This document shows positions 1 through 12,270 of a DNA stretch of 64,000 nucleotides, piece by piece. Position numbers and translations under genes: made by a program. Below the pieces are notes generated by a model, which saw only the letters and a program-made list of their open reading frames with translations, ran no database searches and had not been told where the DNA came from. Position 1 is the stretch's first letter, and each line of letters opens with the position of its first letter. This DNA comes from Paragonimus westermani (taxonomy: Eukaryota; Platyhelminthes; Trematoda; Plagiorchiida; Troglotrematidae), in contig QNGE01001265.1 of assembly GCA_008508345.1 (NCBI GenBank), forward strand, positions 56,450 through 120,449. The letters run 5' to 3'.

Positions 1-308
1 CTTTGTAGTCCACTTCTGCGAACCGGGGTTTACATGTTGATCTGGCTCTAGCAATGTGGACAATTTTTTAACCAAATTTGTGAGTTCGTCAACTTACCTT
101 GCATCCAATATCCTTTAAAGTTTGGGTCAGTTTTGGGTTGCTGTATCACATGCGGGCTTGATCTTGGCTGTCGACAATAGATTTTTTGTGGGTTTGCTGA
201 CACTTCTAAAATTATGCTTTATCGTGACGTGTAATTTCCTACTGTTGGATCTCCATTTTCAATAGCTCTTCTTCGCACTGTTTGTTCAATCTTGGAGACA
301 AACGCTAG
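1..308. other. Window start, no firm gene
   Basis: Nothing here can be called with confidence. On the minus strand, 98-167 is an open 70-nt block between an AG (tctattgtcgacag) and a strong GTAAGT donor. A block this short is open by chance too often to count as a gene call. The sequence just before 309 supplies the AG of the plus-strand exon described next. Confidence 0.3.
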
Positions 309-466
309 TTCACATCCGACCAACTTACCACGAGCCATATTTGCGGTAGAGCGACGTATTTGCTTCACACTGGATGAGCTGGCGTCCAGTTCACGAGCTT
401 ATGACCATTTTGTGGACTGTCTCAAACAGTTAGACGGCTATGCCCCGTTGGAGGTTGATGGTGTTG
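309..466 (+). CDS. Internal coding exon, protein not identified
   Basis: An open block of 52 codons lies between an AG at 307-308 (acgctag) and a near-consensus donor TTG|GTAAGT. It enters with one nucleotide of a codon and leaves with one. The peptide contains FTLDELASSSRAYDHF and LKQLDGYAPLEVDGV and looks soluble and helical. The exon at 706-783 begins with exactly the two nucleotides needed to continue this frame, so the pair reads as adjacent exons with a 239-bp intron. The composition recalls BAR-domain sorting nexins, but that is a guess without diagnostic residues. The minus strand shows no competing open frame of similar quality. Confidence 0.5.
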
Positions 467-705
467 GTAAGTTGTTTTCACGTGATTGTGTTTCGGATGT
501 CCACCGCTTTCAGTTTTCTCACTCTATTTTCCCTTCAAACAAAGTGGTCACTTCAACCTAACTCTGAAGTTCTAATTAGAAGGGTTAACTAGTCAAACAT
601 GATTTTTTTTCTTGAGATGATCGAGCACCCTGAACGTTTACATATACTCGTTGTATGATTATTAGAGTGGTGATTGTTCACCTCTCCTCACAAGTTGCAG
701 TTCAG

Positions 706-783
706 TCTGTTGGTCAAACCAGTTTGTACACCGTTGTGAAGATGTAGCAAAGGCAGAAGCTGAGCATAGTGCTATTTTCCGAG
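706..783 (+). CDS. Second exon of the 309-466 gene (provisional)
   Basis: The block starts after TTGCAGTTCAG and ends at CGAG|GTAGAT. It begins with two nucleotides that complete the codon left open by 309-466 and encodes a charged helix, CEDVAKAEAEHSAIF. The same frame continues past the proposed donor to a single TGA at 807-809. It then stays open to a TAG at 1018-1020 through CRERMHNALGSVLRT. No nearby acceptor restores phase from the 783 donor. The true structure may therefore be one longer exon interrupted by a TGA, or an exon whose boundaries I have misjudged. Confidence 0.4.
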
Positions 784-809
784 GTAGATTATGCGGAAAG
801 ACTTTGTGA

Positions 810-1020
810 ATTATCGTCAGATATGAGGGTATTCTACCCGAAACGTATACATGTTCCATCAGTGTTCCGTCGGTGGTTTCTGTGTTAGAACATATTCAGT
901 GCCGTGAACGAATGCACAATGCCCTCGGAAGTGTGTTACGGACAAAACAAGGAAAATTACCCAGCTTCTTAACACCATCAATAGGAAAGTCATTTCACCA
1001 CTCTTTATCACATGTGGACT
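810..1020 (+). CDS. Open coding-like block, possible last exon or broken continuation
   Basis: There are seventy codons without a stop from after the TGA at 807-809 to TAG at 1018-1020, in the same frame as the block ending at 783. The peptide includes YEGILPETY, VVSVLEHIQ and CRERMHNALGSVLRT and resembles an amphipathic helical protein. An AG at 819-820 (attatcgtcag) could be an acceptor, but its phase does not fit the 783 donor. Either the gene is damaged here by a TGA, or the boundaries differ from those drawn. The product is not identified. Confidence 0.35.
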
Positions 1021-1640
1021 AGTTCGATAATGGATAAAAACCTTATCCGCCTCAGTACAAATTCATACTGATTGTGCTTACATTTTCTATCCAATCGTTA
1101 CACTGTTCGCTAGATGTATTTAATCAGTCGAAGCCTCGAGGGAGGTCGGAACTAATGCGACAATCATTAAGTTGAAGACGTATCGAATGAAGTTCACGAT
1201 GATAACGACCATTTCCCTTTTATCTTAACATTCTTATTATTCTCGCATATCTCCGGGGCTTCTGATTTTGATTTTACCCCAGTTTGAATCACTGTGTAGC
1301 TTTTCTCACTAACCAGGTGAAAAGATCTGTCTTACTCACCAAACGGAATCAAACACTTGCGGTTATCGATCGGCAATACATTTGTAATTTGTTTTGATAC
1401 ATAATTGAACAAGCGATACCATTTTCAACTAAATAATTCTTTCCTTGTTTCTTCCAACTCTTTTTGGTGAAACTGTTAACCAAATTGAATTGACTAGTTT
1501 CGTCGTCTCAATCATTACGTCTGCCCGCTGTTCCACAATATTTACCAACGTTGACAGCAACCCTGAAGAGCTGGAATCCGTAAACAATGATGGCAAAAAT
1601 GACCAAGTTTACGGACTTTACACACTCATCTGTGTGTATC
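1021..1640. other. AT-rich intergenic or intronic sequence
   Basis: I see no supported gene or repeat in this stretch. A minus-strand GTGAGT-type donor at about 1331-1336 has no convincing exon attached. Confidence 0.3.
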
Positions 1641-1644
1641 TTGA

Positions 1645-2000
1645 TTGCATACCAAACCACGGATTCTATGGTGAAAGCACACGAACTTGTTAAATTCTTT
1701 ACCGTAACACTTATCTTCGATACAATTTCAATACTACACAATAGTGTTGGTAAATCCCAATGTGAACTGTTTGAGAAATCCTATTTGGGCAGTCAGTCAG
1801 TAGGATTATTTGATGAACTCTGTGTAACACAGTGGGTTGGGTGGGTAGTCGAGTCCAAATGCGAAATTTCTGAGCTCACTCCTTGGCTTCACAGCTCAGA
1901 GGTTAAAACGTTCTTCGCGCTTGGACATGCTATTGCTGTCGCCAGTTCGATCCAGCTGACGTCCAGTTTCCGTGTACTTGGGTCTCGTCTAAATCAGAAA
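1645..2000 (+). repeat. Dispersed repeat, copy A, with tRNA-like block
   Basis: This segment aligns by eye, with scattered changes, to the reverse complement of 57545-57905. The shared landmarks in order are GTGAACTGTTTGAGAAATCC, GAGTCCAAATG, then a tRNA-like block and a GACGTCC/GAGGTCC tail. In the tRNA-like part, an A-box-like CAGCTCAGAGGTTA is followed 52 nt later by a B-box-like GTTCGATCC. The T-arm does not pair in this copy, so it is a tRNA-derived repeat (SINE-like) and not a working tRNA gene. A 155-codon open frame at 1587-2054 runs across the repeat and is not taken as a gene. Confidence 0.5.
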
Positions 2001-4320
2001 GTCTGCTACACGGCTTATCAGTATATTTATTACACTGGCGGATTAAGACGATAGAAATATGTGGGGCCTAAGACCTCGTAAATTGCCTAGTGTGCAGGAA
2101 TGCCACAGGTCAATTTGCGTAAACTTGTTGCAATGAAATGCTTAGATTACCCTGCTGTAACTCTTTCCTGCTAGCTGGAGCCTCGGAGTTTATGATATTT
2201 GGTTTTGTTTGCCTCCAAAAATGCAGTCAGACTTTAGGAACTCGATCACACGAGATATTATTACACCCTGAATCACCGATGATGGACCGCACGAACCCAA
2301 TCTCGTTTGCTCACCTTTACTGCATACAGATTGTTTCCGAGGTTTAAACAAAGCGAGTCGAATTGGCATGGTAGGACATCGGAGTATAGGCACCGTGAAG
2401 GGACGTACACAAGTCTCCTAACTGAGTTGGTCCACAGTACGATTCACGTGTCAGTGAGACATTTTTACTCTGGTCAACACAATATTCACACAATGCTGCC
2501 ATGATCATTTTCTCAACAGCAGGGAGAGTCAGAAATCAAGGATAAACTTATTTCGATGTATTGATTTTTCCATAGCAACTGAGTCATGTTGTATCATTTT
2601 GTTTGTTGTTCATTAATGAACTGTTTCGAGTGCTGTAAAGCTTTGTAGGAAATAATCAAGACCGTGTAGTACATTTCTTGGTTTTGTGTTCTTGTTACCG
2701 ACTCTACTTTTTAATTGGAGACATTGTGCTCCTTTGTGCTCGTTTTAGACATATATTATGGTCCTTATGAGATTTAGGATAATTTGTTTCCAGTGATTCA
2801 GGCAGGTTATTCAAGACATGTGTTCCAATTGGCCTGTTTTGTTCTTTAAACACCGTTGGTCACCTTTCACGCACCTCAACTGAGTGCATATCACCTAAGA
2901 TAGTGGAATATAACTACTTACTGGAAGGAGGGCTTTTTCACACTTTGGTTGTTTTACTAACGCTTCTTCTCACTGAAATTATGCGCTACCAATTAGGCCA
3001 AACGAACCAGATTTCGATTAGCTTTCAACGGGCTCCTAGGATTTGATAACATTTCAACGATTTATTCAATCTTTCACCGAAGACTGAACTGTTTTATCTG
3101 CTCAGACAGACGAAAACGTGAGAATTCATGTTGGGTTCAAAAGAGGTTATTATCCATCGGTTGAAAAATGCAAACCCTCCAAATGATCTCGAGGCAATTG
3201 TTCTTTAAAGCGTAAAACCGCACCAACAAACAAGTTGTGAAGTAGACAACGAGGCGTCAGAAGGAAAGGTTACAACAACTACGATGTGAATTTATCCTCC
3301 CTTTTCGGGAAATGTTTATACACACCGTTGCATCTAAAGTATACGCGTTTGCCGTATTCCCTACCGCCTGGGGAAAGTTTCTTTATCAAAGTGATCTAAT
3401 TACGTCACTTTGTACTTTTTGACTGAAACTGTTTTCGAAGGAACAAGTCGGTCATTTCCTTCCTAGAAGTGGTTAATAACAAATCCTTTAAATTTGAAAA
3501 TCTGGTTTTAATATTGTTCATTTTCACCATTTACATCTTGCTGATATTTGTCATAGGAGTTGTTGAACCACACACGAGTCGTATGCTCCTGGTTTCCCCA
3601 GGTAACCGATCTGGTCTTTGCGGAAGTAGAAGCTTCTCACAGATCGATACATGCTGGCATGTTGATTCACTCAAGCCAATCCTATAACCTTCCCAAAGGT
3701 CACCCAGACTTTTTGTTGTGTCGTTCGTATTTACTCAACACTCGACGATTTAAGACCCACGTAACAAATGTGCATTACGTCAAACGTAACTTGAAGACCC
3801 ATTTAAAAGAAAATTACGATTAATTATTAAATGTATTACACTATTTGCAACGTGTTGGGAAACTGCTGGCACGCGATCAAACTATAAATGTGCGCAATGC
3901 TATGCGCTCTACTTAGATACATGATGCGCGAACGGATGGTCGGACGACACACGTCATGCGAACTCTCCTAACTGCATGGATACAATGTGTACTTGTAATA
4001 TTTGCAAATCCTTTACATATCACACCACGTGAAGGAAAGACGAAAATTTCCAGGAAGTTACATGAGTTATGGATAATATTGTTTAACCTTGTCGTTTGTG
4101 TTAGATCTCAGTAGGCTGCAGACGGTAGAGTGATAGGTTTTCGCCACCAATTAGAGATTACAACCCCCATAAATGATGGTCGCTCGTTTTCACAAGGTCA
4201 CTGAAGTTTGTATGAAAAAATTCAACCCACTGTTTTTTCATGCACTCATTGCTAACTGTTCGTATTACCTCTGCTTGATGGGTAAATTGTTTCAAAGGCA
4301 TTCTAGAATTCGGACGAGTA
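2001..4320. other. AT-rich sequence, no supported gene
   Basis: Several 65-90 codon open frames occur but lack good splice signals. The block ending at 3823 carries a C-x12-H-x4-H pattern (C, then RRFKTHVTNVH) and KRNLKTHL, faintly like a C2H2 zinc finger. The first cysteine is missing, so I do not call it. Confidence 0.25.
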
Positions 4321-4327
4321 CACTTAC

Positions 4328-4403
4328 GTGCTAAGGAAACTATTAACGGGAACATTTGAATTAGCACCCGTGTGTTGAAGGTAGTCAACCGTGTTTTTAG
4401 AGA
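4328..4403 (-). CDS. Short candidate exon, minus strand
   Basis: On the minus strand a T/G-rich tract with AG (tgttggtttgtaacag) precedes a 76-nt block that ends at AGCAC|GTAAGT. Two nucleotides, 24 codons and two nucleotides fit exactly. The peptide reads SKNTVDYLQHTGANS and onward. Splice signals at both ends are good, but a block this short is often open by chance. The product is unknown and no adjacent exon was recognised. Confidence 0.28.
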
Positions 4404-4878
4404 CTGTTACAAACCAACACCGGTAAACACAATGCACTGCTGCTCATACGTTAAGCACTCTTAGAGAACACTAAAATCCGTCTCTCTAGTGGGTGGAAGT
4501 GAACGCTACAGAACGGACCTCGACATTTTCAAATATTCTGAACATATTCAATTATTTTTAACATGATGGATGTTTACGAGAATAGCAAGATCATTTCACC
4601 GTCAGCTTACTCCGTTATTATCACATAGCCACCAGTTGTTTCACAGGCTCCCCCCACAAACGTACGAAAAAACTATACTGGGAATCGGCTACCCCCTCAG
4701 TGCTAACAGTCCTAGCCTGCTCATTTATATCAATTTCTCCTCAGTCGGAATATCCCCACAGACCGAAACTGACTGTTTTCATTTCTTTAATCTTGTACAG
4801 TGCTTTTAGTATGCTGGTTGGAGACAAGTAGGCATATCTACTAACTGTTGCGTGTTCATGAAACGCCTGTCCATTTAG

Positions 4879-4934
4879 AAGCATCGACGAGACCACATCA
4901 GCATCTGATCATTGTAGATGTAACTCATCTGTTG
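4879..4934 (+). CDS. Short candidate exon, plus strand
   Basis: An acceptor-like CTGTCCATTTAG and a donor CTGTTG|GTAAGC bound 56 nt that are open in one frame (STRPHQHLIIVDVTHLL). Another 50-nt block at 5634-5683, with an AG after a pyrimidine tract and a CAG|GTAGGG donor, reads QRLLGQENSRFVLYSQ. The two do not share phase. Both are listed together as weak evidence that the plus strand is transcribed here. Confidence 0.2.
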
Positions 4935-5699
4935 GTAAGCCGGAGAAAAAAGCGGCTGAAGCACAATGGAATGGATGGAACATCCATGGCGCTCCAGGTC
5001 AGAATGATCCACCGGATTGCACCAGGAGAATCAGTTTGTAAATTAGAAACGTATAGTCCAATACCATCTAACTTTTTACGCGTCCTACTCATTGTCCCAG
5101 CTGATTTCACCATTGTCAAAACGTAATGAACGCAGGTCTTACGATGATTTCACAACTTGAATAATCCCTTCATCTGATAACCGTTGAAATGACGGTATGG
5201 TCGGTGGCAAATAAACCAACTTGGTAATGCTGAAACATTGTTGAACGAACACGGCGGTTTAAATTTTGTGTATGATACAAACTAATCCCGTCTCGTCGCA
5301 ATTGAATATCTCCCTAACTTGATATTCTTCACATTTCTCATCAACACGTGAATCAATTCCCAACTGGTATAGTTAGTGCATCAGCTGTTTCTTCAGCCAA
5401 GTAGCGCGAGGTAACATTACTCCCCTGTTGGAACTTGAAAAACCATCTGTTCCTTGTTATGAAACTGTTCGATCCAAGTTGGCGAGTGATATTTTTTGTT
5501 TCTTTTCCGGATCATTGATCCGGATACCGGTGAAGCTTTGTAACGCACACGTTGGTGGGGAAGCACAATCCGTTCTTCGCTATTAATGTCTGTATTTCTT
5601 TGGGATTCTGTTTTCTCCTTTCGCTACAACAAGTTCAACGTCTGCTTGGTCAAGAAAACTCCCGTTTTGTTCTTTACTCTCAGGTAGGGTCTGTTAATC

Positions 5700-8600
5700 C
5701 GGTCTGATGTCATCGTAGTTCACTTGGTGAAATCTCCGATGCACCCTAATGTTGTGTCGGTGCAGCCACAGCACCCGGTGAACTATCGATAGCCGAGCGG
5801 TACATAGGGACATAGCCGTTTTCGTTCCTCTGGTAGTCCAAATCGAACGGGAAAGTGTATTGGCGCATGGTCATGTTTTTTAGCCCTTACTTGGTCAGGG
5901 CTTGTGTCCGATAACACACGATTTGGGATTGAATTTGCTGAAGTTTGGTTAGTTTGGATCTCGAACGTACACGCACCCGTAGAGCGCACGCCACCCGTCT
6001 TTTTTAAATACCCTTTAAAATAACTCGAGCTGGTATCGTAGCTACCAGACTATACAAAACCGATAGCAGTGTGAACACATGGAAACCTTAATGAATGGAA
6101 TGAGAGGTATTATAATGGTGGTCGCTGCCAGGGGCTGTGCACTGAAAAACTTCCGCTTCATGAATAAAGAGAGCGGTCTTTAAACATTGTATGTTTTTTG
6201 TAAAAATTGCATAAGTTCCTAAAGTGACACTTGTGAAGTATTGGTTCTTGTGAAGAGGAGTCTGCAAGAGGAACCAATGCGCTAACGATAAGCTGGATAT
6301 TTTCCGCAGAATACAGCAATTCACCCGCAGACTGCATCCGACTTATTTAGGAACTCTTGTACACCAATTGCTGATTCATAACAAGTCTTACTTAGGGTGC
6401 AGTAACTTGACTTCAGGTGGATTCTACTGTTTGTTTGTAACGATTCATTCCTGATCTATACCTGTGACAGGTAATGTGTGGAACCCACTCTCTTCCGTCA
6501 GTCCAACGTGCGTCAATAGACTGTACATCATAGACCACACTTACTGTTTGATTTGTTGTTACTATACGCCACACTTGTCTGAGCATTTATACATTAAGTG
6601 AACGAAACAACCCAGATGGCACCATTTGATTGCATCCTTACTGAACAGTGCTGAAGTGTCTTTGTGATCATGACCTGTCCTGGAGTGTTTCTGTTGTGTT
6701 CATTACAGCCTATGAATATCGTGGGAGACAAGTCGCCACCGAAGACATACCACAATATGTTCACTATCCGGAAGGTTCTCGTGGTCAAAATCTCTTTTTA
6801 TGGATCTTGGAGTTGCTGGGTTGTCACTCGGACACTCATTTTCACTCCGAGACGTTAAATTGATCAGTACTTCTCTCCTCCGTATTCAGTATGTTGTACT
6901 TTTATAGGTAAATAAGGTTTGAGTTTCTTACAAGATGATTACTAACGAATAAAACTGTATTTAAATCAAGCATTCTACTAATCTTCATTTTGACCCTGTC
7001 ACTTGAAATTGAATGACAAATATGAAACTGTTTTTGACGTTAAGACAAGTTCCCGATATAGATGTGTATATACGCCTTGACATTTTTTAATTAATCGAAT
7101 AGCAGTCAGGTTGGCAGATTTGTTAATTTAGGTCAAACCCAACTGTGAGAAGTCTGGGCCTCAGCTTTATTTGAACTAGCTACAGAAACACACCTTAGCG
7201 CGACAACTGCCCCGTTGCCTGAGCAACTGGAGCTGTCCAGGAGCTCCGTAACCCTTTTAGAACAGTCTATCCCCGGAATAATTTAGTTACCTCCATATAC
7301 ACGATGAGACGGATAGGTGAATCAACCCATATATGGATTCCCCGAGTTACCGCTTGTCATCGTATTAGTAGCTTCCTTACTTTACACCGAGAACGCACAC
7401 ATGCATCACAACAACGTCCTCCTGAACCGCTTCACAGCGCGTTTGTGTTTCCGCGACGTCGCTAGACACACTGTTCACTTATCAGCTTACACCAACAGCG
7501 GCCGTTTACCTGGGTCGATTATTCTCAGCCTTCGGATGGGCCTTCATTCCACTCATTGTGGGATTTTCATGCCCGAATGTTGAAATGCTGGCTGGTTCCG
7601 TCGTGTAGGTATGGAAGTCTTCATAAATTTACTGATTGTTGGCTTAAATTCGCTGACCTAACCGACGAATAAGTAGAACTTTTGAGTAAACGAGGTCACT
7701 TGTGCTCGAGTTCCGGAATCCTTTCATACCATGCTGCTCCTCATAGTTGATTCACCCATAAACAGATCCAGACTTGTTCCTTACTGGAAGTCACCGTCGC
7801 TCTCTCTCCTACTTTGATTACCTCAGTATGGTGGACATCTTGGAGTAACCACCCACCTCTTCCCTAGCCTTCACCCGCGTGGAACCTATGGACTATAATG
7901 TACTTCATGAGTTTATCAACTGCCATGCCTGGCCACGCCTAACGAGCAGCCGATATCCATTTTTTTCCCGGTAGGGTTTCCGGCGCTGCCCTACGTTTTT
8001 ATCCTTTTCATACTAGCTTGATGATTGTGTACAGGATTGCCGCCTAGCTACTGCTTTACACTCACGTTCGTAGTTTGGTCTCCGTTTGCTACCACTGTCA
8101 TTCTCATTGTAAACACAGTGCACCTCTCGGCCTGAAACAAGTAAGTGACGCTAGAGTGGAAGTTCTGACTCATGGAACAAGACGAGAATGTGAAACCATT
8201 CCAGTCGATACCGGAATAGCCACTATTTATTAAACCATGTTTTGTGCGTGGTGGAGAAAAAGAGGACTATGACGAACCGGTTGCATAAAGCATGTGCAAT
8301 CCGCCAAAAGTGCTTAATTCGTGGTGCATTTTCCGGCCATGGTGGGTGCAATGATATATTAATGATTTTCTTCTGCTTCTGCCAAACGGACGTGCTAGAT
8401 GGTGGGGGGACTGCCTCAACACTCGGTGGTAACAGCTAATACCTACGCTTTGTTTCTAAGCCATTTTTAAAAGTAGTTTTTCCATTAAGTGAAACCGACA
8501 CCTCTGTGCCCACGGGACATAGTACCTGAGTTATGCCCCATTTTCGCGGCGATGTTTCCAGGACCTCGTCTCGAGTTTAGACGCAAGCTTCCCACCCACC

Positions 8601-9390
8601 AGCCTATAAACAGGAGGTATGTTTCCGAACCACTTGTGAATAATAAGTGATTGGGCTTCCAATTATTGCATTGCCAGTGACGGAAGATTTTAGCGATGGG
8701 CACCTCTGTATGGTCGGCAGTTTCCCTGTTCATTTAGTGTTACTTATGAAGTGGGGCTATCGTGTGTGATTTCTTCTGAAAATGAATTGATATAAAGGCG
8801 TTTTCTACTGGCATAGGGATGTTGATTTAGTTATGGATATGTAGTGGGGGACCTGAAATCCATAGGTTTCAGTTTTTCTGGAACAAACACATTCTTATAC
8901 CGCTCCTGGCGACTCGGGGGTAGTCTGCTAAATAAAGCTTACTCGATGGTTTCCATAATGCTTGTTCAGACGGTCATGTTAACTGGACTATCTTTTTTCT
9001 CCAAAGAGCGTCAGAAAAGGCTGTCGAATTGATTGGAAGTTATACATTACTGTTTGATATGATTACAGCAGAGGTCCTACTTCACCTTGCATTTGAATTC
9101 ACCGGACACAAGTTATCCAGCTAGCGGAAGATGAGCTTATTAATACAATCAAGTGAGAATGAGGGTGGGAGCTTTACAAACAATATCAAGAAGGAAGGTT
9201 GAGATAAATAAGCGGTGATAGTTATATAAAGGAAGGAAGCAGTTGTGTTAGGAAATCAGTTGTGACCTTTTACGGTTCACAGCAGAAATGATAAAGATAA
9301 ATATAGGGTCAGCTTTCTACGAACAAACAAAACATAACTCAACAGATCTATCGCGCCGTAGCATACCAAACAAAAAGCGAAAACCGTACC
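5700..9390. other. No supported gene; weak membrane-like fragment near 7.5 kb
   Basis: The stretch is mostly unremarkable sequence. After an acceptor-like TCGATTATTCTCAG ending at 7530, the plus strand reads FGWAFIPLIVGFSCP, a hydrophobic segment with a GW pair. It runs for about 27 codons only. It could be a transmembrane exon, but there is nothing to anchor it. Open frames at 6648-6863 occur in two overlapping phases at once, which argues against either. Confidence 0.25.
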
Positions 9391-9398
9391 AGACTCAC

Positions 9399-9636
9399 TT
9401 CGGAAGATCCAAGATACATTGGTAATCTCAAGGAAGTGCATAATAAACTGAAGTTCATTGCCGTTCTCATATCTTTCACGTACAAAAAACCTGAAATCGT
9501 TTCATACTGTATACTATAAGAGGCACTAGCTGCAGTTGGTGCCACGCTTCTCCACTGGACCGCTTCCTGTGACCTTACATGTTGCTTGACAACGTTTTTG
9601 ATGTTTACGTGCGCTAATTTGACAATTCTCGGTTGC
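9399..9636 (-). CDS. Internal coding exon, minus strand, unidentified
   Basis: The acceptor is the best in the window: cttcctgttctttttgcag at 9637-9655 as read on the minus strand. The exon runs 238 nt (one nucleotide plus 79 codons) to GAA|GTGAGT. The peptide includes QPRIVKLAHVNIKNVVK, VQWRSVAPTAASASY, SGFLYVKDMRTAMNF and LPMYLGSSE. A second donor inside it (CAT|GTAAGG, exon end 9579) would give a shorter 58-nt form, so alternative splicing is possible. Phase in is 2 and phase out is 0. I do not recognise the family. The opposite strand is also partly open but lacks comparable splice sites. Confidence 0.5.
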
Positions 9637-10465
9637 CTGCAAAAAGAACAGGAAGTGAAGTAAAAATTCAAATAAATGGAAGACCCAACGTCTACCACGA
9701 CAGAATTACAGCAGATCTCGTGAAAAACTATGCCATGCGGACGCATAATGATAATCAGGGAGACTAGGGATCCAGTCGTTGAACGCGTGAGCAAACCGGA
9801 ATCTTGCATAGTCTCATTTGTGAGCATCGGTCAACAAAGCCACAAACAAGCGAACACGATCACGTACATCATACGGACGGCAGACAAACTTTCTTATGAT
9901 CCGATGTACAATAAGTATTAATTCCCCAAAGGTAATTTGCACACCATGCGAACGAAGGCACTCGACCAACATGAGTAGCAAATTTGACCACCTAGCTTCG
10001 GTCTGGTCCACTTTATTTCGAGCTGGCTGTTATGTAATTTGCTTTCGTTTGGTGCTACAAGTCCCGAATGCCATAGCTGGAAAGGCACTTATGACAATAG
10101 TTCTTAGAGAACTCATCCTAGAAGTCTGGTCGACCGCCACTGTACACGGGCGAACAAACGTGCGAAGCGAAAAGGGATGAGTATGAGCGCGGTAGACTGC
10201 TGGAAACAGAGACAGAGAACCAACGATTTTTTGGCAGTTTATAAACTTTGCAACGTTTTGGGTTTTTGGGAAGGTTCTGCCGTTTGTGGTTTGTTCTCTT
10301 TGACATTAGGGCAAAACACCATATACCCACATGGATTTTCCTGTATATGAAGCTTGGTCCAGTGCATCCTACGGACTGAGCGCGCTGTAGTGAGTGATGG
10401 CATCAATGGCAAAGCTGTATCACCTGTTGTTCGCGACGCACCAGGGCGAAGCTGTTTAAAGGCAG

Positions 10466-10705
10466 CTAGTGGTTTAGCCACGGAGTGCGGGATTGTGTTA
10501 GGGAGTTGCTCAATACTCTGGAAGAGAGCATATTCGGAACGATCACTTTCAACCATGACCTGATTACCCCGCTGTCAGATGATGTAGAAGCGGCCCTTCC
10601 GTTGAAGTGCTTTGAAACGACGTCCGTGAGTTTGCTTAACAGGGCGTCACGAATCATCCACGCGAGAAAAAATATGTGCAGTCGTGGAGGTCTTAAGGTA
10701 TACAA
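10466..10705. CDS. Two competing coding readings, strand undecided
   Basis: On the plus strand, 10502-10625 is 124 nt between GTTAG and TCC|GTGAGT and reads ELLNTLEESIFGT then LSDDVEAALPLKCFETT. On the minus strand, 10466-10705 is open for 79 codons and reads LHIFFLAWMIRDALLSK and SKHFNGRAASTS. Either could be real and both cannot easily be. A neighbouring minus frame ending at 10239 has a K/P/Q-rich end (ENKPQTAEPSQKPK). The region is richer in GC than its surroundings and may be the remains of a mobile element. Confidence 0.3.
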
Positions 10706-11689
10706 GCCTCTCGTCGTCGTTATCCGGTGTCTGCAACAATGAGGTGATACATGGTTGACTCAACTATTTGGCGTAGAACGCATCGTGTCGAAGAATTTCT
10801 GCGGCAGACGAAAAGCAGTACCCGAGAAATTGAGCGATAGAGTGCTGGAATCATGTAGGTAGGACTCAAAGGCTGTGTGAACGTCAGAGAAACCATCGAC
10901 AGGACCTGTTCGACGGGCTACGTAAGGGGCCGCTCTTATTCATAGATGAAGACTCTCTGTCATTACTTCTGCAAGCGTGCTGTAACCGGGGGTGCGCATA
11001 CGGTGACATTCACCCATGTTAAACTTTTCCGTGGAAGAATGTCCTTCGAATTGGGGGCTGGGATTGCTTGTCGTCGTTTTGCACAGCCGTGGGGTGCTAC
11101 CAGGTGTTCAACAAATGTGCCGGTGGCGGCTTCATCGCAGGTGACAAGCAGCCACTCACCGCGTGAAGCGGCCTGCCATCGCCAGGGTGTGGATCATGCT
11201 GTTGAGTGTCAAACGACTTAAAAAATCGATCTGATGGTGCGCTAGGCGGGCGGTACCAGAATGATATCAGCCAATCTGTATCAACATCCAACAGTTGATA
11301 TTGGCTTGCTGACGACCTAAGCAGAATCGTACTGGAGTACAAAAATCTCTTTACAATTCATGCAGGTGATTTTGATAACGTCTGGGTGATGAAATGAGTA
11401 ATGTTATGTGGCGTGCCAGACGCGACGTCAGAAAGCCAACATGACTGAAAGAGGGTCTCCAGCGGAATCGCTCCGGATGCCTCTATTTTATTGGGGGCTG
11501 TTCCTGCTGTTGGTCGCCCGTGCCACGACCCAATATGGTGTTGGTTGGCTGACAGCTACCTCAATCCTATCCAGGTTCTTGACCAACCGCACTGAGGCAT
11601 CAAGGTTGCCCGGTGGGTGAAGCAGGAACATTCTTTTTGTTTCTTGACAGGATTCCCTCTACTAGCTGTTTAAGAAGTCACTTTTGGAG

Positions 11690-12270
11690 GTCTTATGAGG
11701 ACTCCTTCCGGTAACCTCTACCGGCCAGACGTCGCAATTCACAGACAGCCGACCGGACATTTTTCTCCTCGCTCTGTCTACCAACATGGGACAGTTGTCG
11801 GCAGAATGTCCGGTGCAGGGGGTGTCGAACGTACACCACAATTCTGTAAACGTCCTGTCTGCTACAGGTTGTCCAGAATTTCGTCCTCGACGACAATACC
11901 GAAGGCATCCCCATTCGGCAACTTCGGAATAAGGTTGCTACGGGACTCTGTCGGGAATTTACGGAGACTAGCCCGTAAATGACTTTCCCAACTGGGATAG
12001 TGTCTTCCCTAAGTGAACTTGCCGGGATGTGGAATCAATACTTGTGGCCCCACCTTTGTGGGATTCGGTGATAACCTGTCCAGAACGTTCATCAATGTCC
12101 GTAAACGGTGACCGAAGTCTTCGTAGTTGGGAGGAGTACCAGCACGCTTTTCCTCTTGAAATTTCTCGCAGACCTCGACATCTCGATTCCTGGCGGGGTA
12201 GCTAATTTGTAACGCGCATCGAGAAGAACAGATAGGGTTTGTATCCAAAGACGTAGTACGCAACACACAG
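11690..12270 (-). pseudogene. Possible gag-like retroelement remnant
   Basis: Read on the minus strand, three frames each hold part of what looks like one disrupted protein. They are YEDFGHRLRTLMNVLDRL near 12.1 kb, FGIVVEDEILDNL near 11.9 kb, and CTFDTPCTGHSADNC near 11.8 kb. The last contains GHx4C, the second half of a CCHC zinc knuckle of the kind found in LTR-element Gag, but the spacing of the first cysteines is not canonical. Frames change several times, so any element here is dead. The assignment is tentative. Confidence 0.25.

Noticed and set aside
1890..1960. Possible tRNA gene
   Set aside because: The A- and B-box spacing is 52 nt and the T arm does not pair. It is a repeat-derived pseudo-tRNA.
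1587..2054. 155-codon plus-strand ORF
   Set aside because: It spans repeat copy A including the tRNA-like block, and the inverted copy at 57.6 kb does not preserve the frame.
3560..3823. C2H2 zinc finger
   Set aside because: The C-x12-H-x4-H half is present, but the first cysteine and the hydrophobic positions are missing.
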